A stretch of DNA of 8,600 bases, taken from the NCBI GenBank assembly GCA_023664485.1, contig JAMPFK010000043.1, positions 1 to 8,600 on the forward strand, in the 5' to 3' direction. The notes under the pieces are model-generated. The model did no database searches and had not been told where the DNA came from. It worked only from the letters and a program-made list of their open reading frames with translations. Shown piece by piece: positions 7,368 through 8,600 of the stretch; positions within the stretch are counted from its first letter, which is position 1; the number at the start of each line of letters is the position of its first letter. This DNA comes from Bacteroides fragilis (GTDB lineage: Bacteria > Bacillota > Clostridia > Lachnospirales > Lachnospiraceae). A program made the position numbers and the translations under genes.

Positions 7368-8313
7368 TCTCCTTTTCCTGATTCTCTCCGATGACCCGAT
7401 CCATAAATTCTCCGGCAAACTCTCTCATCCTGTCCGGCCTGTTTATAAGCGGCAGCGCAAGCTCTGTTCTTGAAACCGCATGTAATAACGACGGCGTTTT
7501 CCATGTCGGAGTCCCTTCCAGTTCTTCCACAATAATATAATCGATATTCCCTGGAACAGGATAGTATATCACAAACAATCCCGTCTGAAAACGATCCCTG
7601 AGCAGCGCAAGGCTCTTGTATTTTTGATAATCCTTCTTCCGATAATTATGAATGCCCTGCCGCTCAAAACTGATCGTCGAATCAGCCGTATACTTTTTAA
7701 ATTCGATTACCGCAGCGACCCGATTATTCCTGTCATACAATATCGTATCCACATCGCCCGGCCAGAAAAACGGTTTTTCCGACAAATACCCCTCCAGATA
7801 AGAGGTAGCATATCTGAGCCCGTCTTTTCCCAGGGAAGCCGGTTTTATGCGCAGCTTTTCGATGCGATCCTGAATCTCTTCCGCATTCAGATACGAAATT
7901 GACCCCTTCCGGTATTTTGTCAGATCCAATTCTACGACCTTTTCCTGCCCGCTGCTCCACAGGCTTTCCGGAACGTCCCGAAAAAGCATATATTTTTCCC
8001 GCATTCCATGATATCTCAAAAAGAAATAAAGCGAACGGGATTTTTCAATGCCGTCGCAATCAGAAATAAGCTTTGTCAGCTCATCCTCCTCCATCTGCTG
8101 AATCTCTTCCGAATCGCTTATTCTTTTGATCCACACCTCATCGCAGACGCTTTCCTTCTCCCAATTGACAAAAAAATCAAAGGATGCCGCATAAAGCCCC
8201 TTTTCCCTGAAAAAGACAGAATCGAACCACCCCTCCGGATCCCCGCATAAAGGATTTATCTGCGCCGCCTTCCGCCTGTCTTCTCTATGCGCTAATACAG
8301 GTTTTCTCAGCAT
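7336..8313 (-). CDS. Uncharacterised protein with PD-(D/E)XK nuclease-like motif, first gene of the Type III operon
   Basis: I do not recognise a named family for this 325-residue protein. The central region carries a nuclease-like signature: EGYLSEK (174-180), then PGDVDTILYD with D187 and D189, then VIEFKK with E204 and K206. The spacing and hydrophobic flanking strands match the core of the PD-(D/E)XK fold. The N-terminal 170 residues are acidic and show no motif I know; they include a basic-aromatic stretch around 96-112. There are no membrane segments or signal peptide. GGGGAGGT (minus strand, 8328-8321) sits seven bases before the ATG. It is promoter-proximal and overlaps mod by 32 bases, so it is almost certainly made together with Mod and Res. 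It may be an accessory nuclease or effector of the system. That role is inference; the coding call itself is firm. Confidence 0.85.
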   Translation of the reverse strand: MLRKPVLAHREDRRKAAQINPLCGDPEGWFDSVFFREKGLYAASFDFFVNWEKESVCDEVWIKRISDSEEIQQMEEDELTKLISDCDGIEKSRSLYFFLRYHGMREKYMLFRDVPESLWSSGQEKVVELDLTKYRKGSISYLNAEEIQDRIEKLRIKPASLGKDGLRYATSYLEGYLSEKPFFWPGDVDTILYDRNNRVAAVIEFKKYTADSTISFERQGIHNYRKKDYQKYKSLALLRDRFQTGLFVIYYPVPGNIDYIIVEELEGTPTWKTPSLLHAVSRTELALPLINRPDRMREFAGEFMDRVIGENQEKENAGSYENGKH

Positions 8314-8320
8314 AAACTTT

Positions 8321-8328
8321 ACCTCCCC
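8321..8328 (-). promoter_or_regulatory. Ribosome binding site of the nuclease-like gene
   Basis: Minus-strand GGGGAGGT is a strong match to the anti-Shine-Dalgarno sequence and sits seven bases from the ATG at 8313-8311. It supports this start for the first gene of the operon. Confidence 0.8.
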
Positions 8329-8329
8329 A

Positions 8330-8347
8330 TGAAAAATTTATTTTTCA
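8330..8347 (-). repeat. AT-rich hairpin in the operon leader, next to the ribosome binding site
   Basis: TGAAAAAT (8330-8337) and ATTTTTCA (8340-8347) pair perfectly around two bases. In the leader RNA this stem would sit one base upstream of the Shine-Dalgarno sequence. It could affect ribosome loading or be chance in AT-rich DNA. A smaller CCGC-TTT-GCGG stem lies at 8365-8375. Confidence 0.4.
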
Positions 8348-8447
8348 CGGCATCCGCCATGATTCCGCTTTGCGGGTTCTCCAATTAATATGAAAAACGC
8401 CGCATTTCAGGCATCTCACCGGATTCCCCTCACCCTGTTCTCCGGAT

Positions 8448-8456
8448 ATTATATCA
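8448..8456 (-). promoter_or_regulatory. Candidate extended -10 promoter driving the Type III operon
   Basis: The minus strand reads TGATATAAT, a TG-n-TATAAT extended -10 box. The position 17 bases upstream reads TATCAT, a poor -35, so the promoter would depend on the extended -10. Transcription would start near 8441, leaving a leader of about 128 bases before the first ATG. Confidence 0.5.
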
Positions 8457-8465
8457 TGAATCTGC

Positions 8466-8480
8466 GATTCATGATATAAT
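8466..8480 (+). repeat. Direct repeat copy 1, GATTCATGATATAAT (right palindrome arm)
   Basis: This 15-base unit recurs exactly at 8541-8555, 75 bases on. It contains a rightward TGATATAAT extended -10 box. The bases after both copies also share a loose GCG-GAGG-GAAA-like pattern, suggesting that the repeated unit was once longer. Confidence 0.6.
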
Positions 8481-8540
8481 ATCCGCGGAGGGAAATTTTA
8501 TTTTCATAGATATCGGTTTAAAAATATTTTTTTTCCGTAA

Positions 8541-8555
8541 GATTCATGATATAAT
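8541..8555 (+). promoter_or_regulatory. Direct repeat copy 2 with rightward extended -10 box
   Basis: An exact second copy of GATTCATGATATAAT. TATAAT is at 8550-8555 with TG at 8547-8548. No good -35 is present; the upstream bases are a T-run (8527-8534). It would fire to the right, towards sequence beyond the window. With the left palindrome arm (8448-8462) it also forms a 15-base inverted pair spanning about 108 bases. Confidence 0.45.
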
Positions 8556-8600
8556 GAGCGTTAGCGAGGAAAGCATGCTTGCATGTTTGACGAGCGGCGA
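8556..8600 (+). other. GC-rich self-complementary stretch cut by the window edge
   Basis: Directly after the repeat the composition switches from AT-rich to GC-rich, with GAGCG/GCGAG words and AAGCATGC-TT-GCATGTTT (8571-8588), which folds as an 8-bp stem with one G-U pair. It resembles an intergenic repeated element more than coding sequence, but the right end is not visible. Confidence 0.35.

Larger units (their letters stand above)
8443..8485. repeat. Perfect 20-bp-stem palindrome with 3-base loop upstream of the restriction operon
   Basis: The arms 8443-8462 and 8466-8485 are exact reverse complements around TGC. There is no T-run after either side, so it does not look like a terminator. 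Each arm contains TGATATAAT reading outward, so the palindrome holds two divergent extended -10 boxes. It could be a bidirectional promoter with a built-in operator, or the end of a small repeated element. The region from 8314 to 8442 between it and the gene holds only small hairpins and no gene. Confidence 0.8.

Noticed and set aside
7368..7418. Longer N-terminus for Mod starting at 7418
   Set aside because: The extra 17 residues lie within the upstream gene and do not resemble Mod, and a suitable AGGAA stands before the ATG at 7367.
8443..8485. Palindrome as an intrinsic terminator
   Set aside because: Neither side has a T-run after the stem, and the stem is AT-rich instead of GC-rich.
8554..8600. 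Possible leaderless reading frame starting MSVSEESM at the right edge
   Set aside because: The ATG overlaps the -10 box, there is no ribosome binding site, and only about 15 codons are visible.
1..8600. CRISPR array, tRNA, rRNA or transposase
   Set aside because: No regularly spaced repeats, cloverleaf-like segments, conserved rRNA stretches or transposase motifs were found on either strand.

Overview
The window reads like chromosomal DNA from a low-to-mid G+C anaerobic Firmicute, most likely a Clostridia/Lachnospiraceae-type organism. This rests on strong GGAGG-type ribosome binding sites, sigma-A style promoters, and a pair of small flavoproteins of a kind I recognise from Clostridia. I cannot fix the genus.

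Left part (1-2651, plus strand, A+T-richer). The first 130 bases are non-coding, AT-rich and full of small inverted repeats. They abut a LysR-type regulator that has lost its DNA-binding half (131-661). A textbook promoter (TTGACA, 17 bp, TATAAT, 751-779) then drives a tightly packed three-gene unit: a TetR-family regulator, a soluble flavodoxin-fold oxidoreductase, and a second flavodoxin-fold protein with a C-terminal membrane domain. The genes overlap by 41 bp and by ATGA, so they are probably translated together, and the regulator probably controls its own operon.

Right part (2697-8313, minus strand, convergent with the first unit and visibly richer in G+C). This is a Type III restriction-modification operon, transcribed right to left. 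It encodes a protein of unknown family carrying a PD-(D/E)XK nuclease-like motif (8313-7336), then the Mod beta-class DNA methyltransferase (7367-5511), then the Res helicase/endonuclease (5501-2697). Two points stand out. The Res helicase motifs are intact, but its expected C-terminal nuclease signature ETK reads ETE. The extra first gene, in contrast, carries an intact GDVD...EFKK nuclease signature. One hypothesis is that cleavage has moved to the accessory protein; another is that the system modifies DNA but no longer cuts it.

Upstream of the operon (8314-8600) there is no supported gene. It holds a perfect 20-bp-stem, 3-base-loop palindrome (8443-8485) whose arms each contain an outward-facing extended -10 box (TGATATAAT). 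A further 15-base copy of the arm lies at 8541-8555 and runs into a GC-rich, self-complementary stretch cut off by the window edge. This looks like a bidirectional promoter/operator or the end of a small repeated element. No rRNA, tRNA, CRISPR array or transposase gene was seen.
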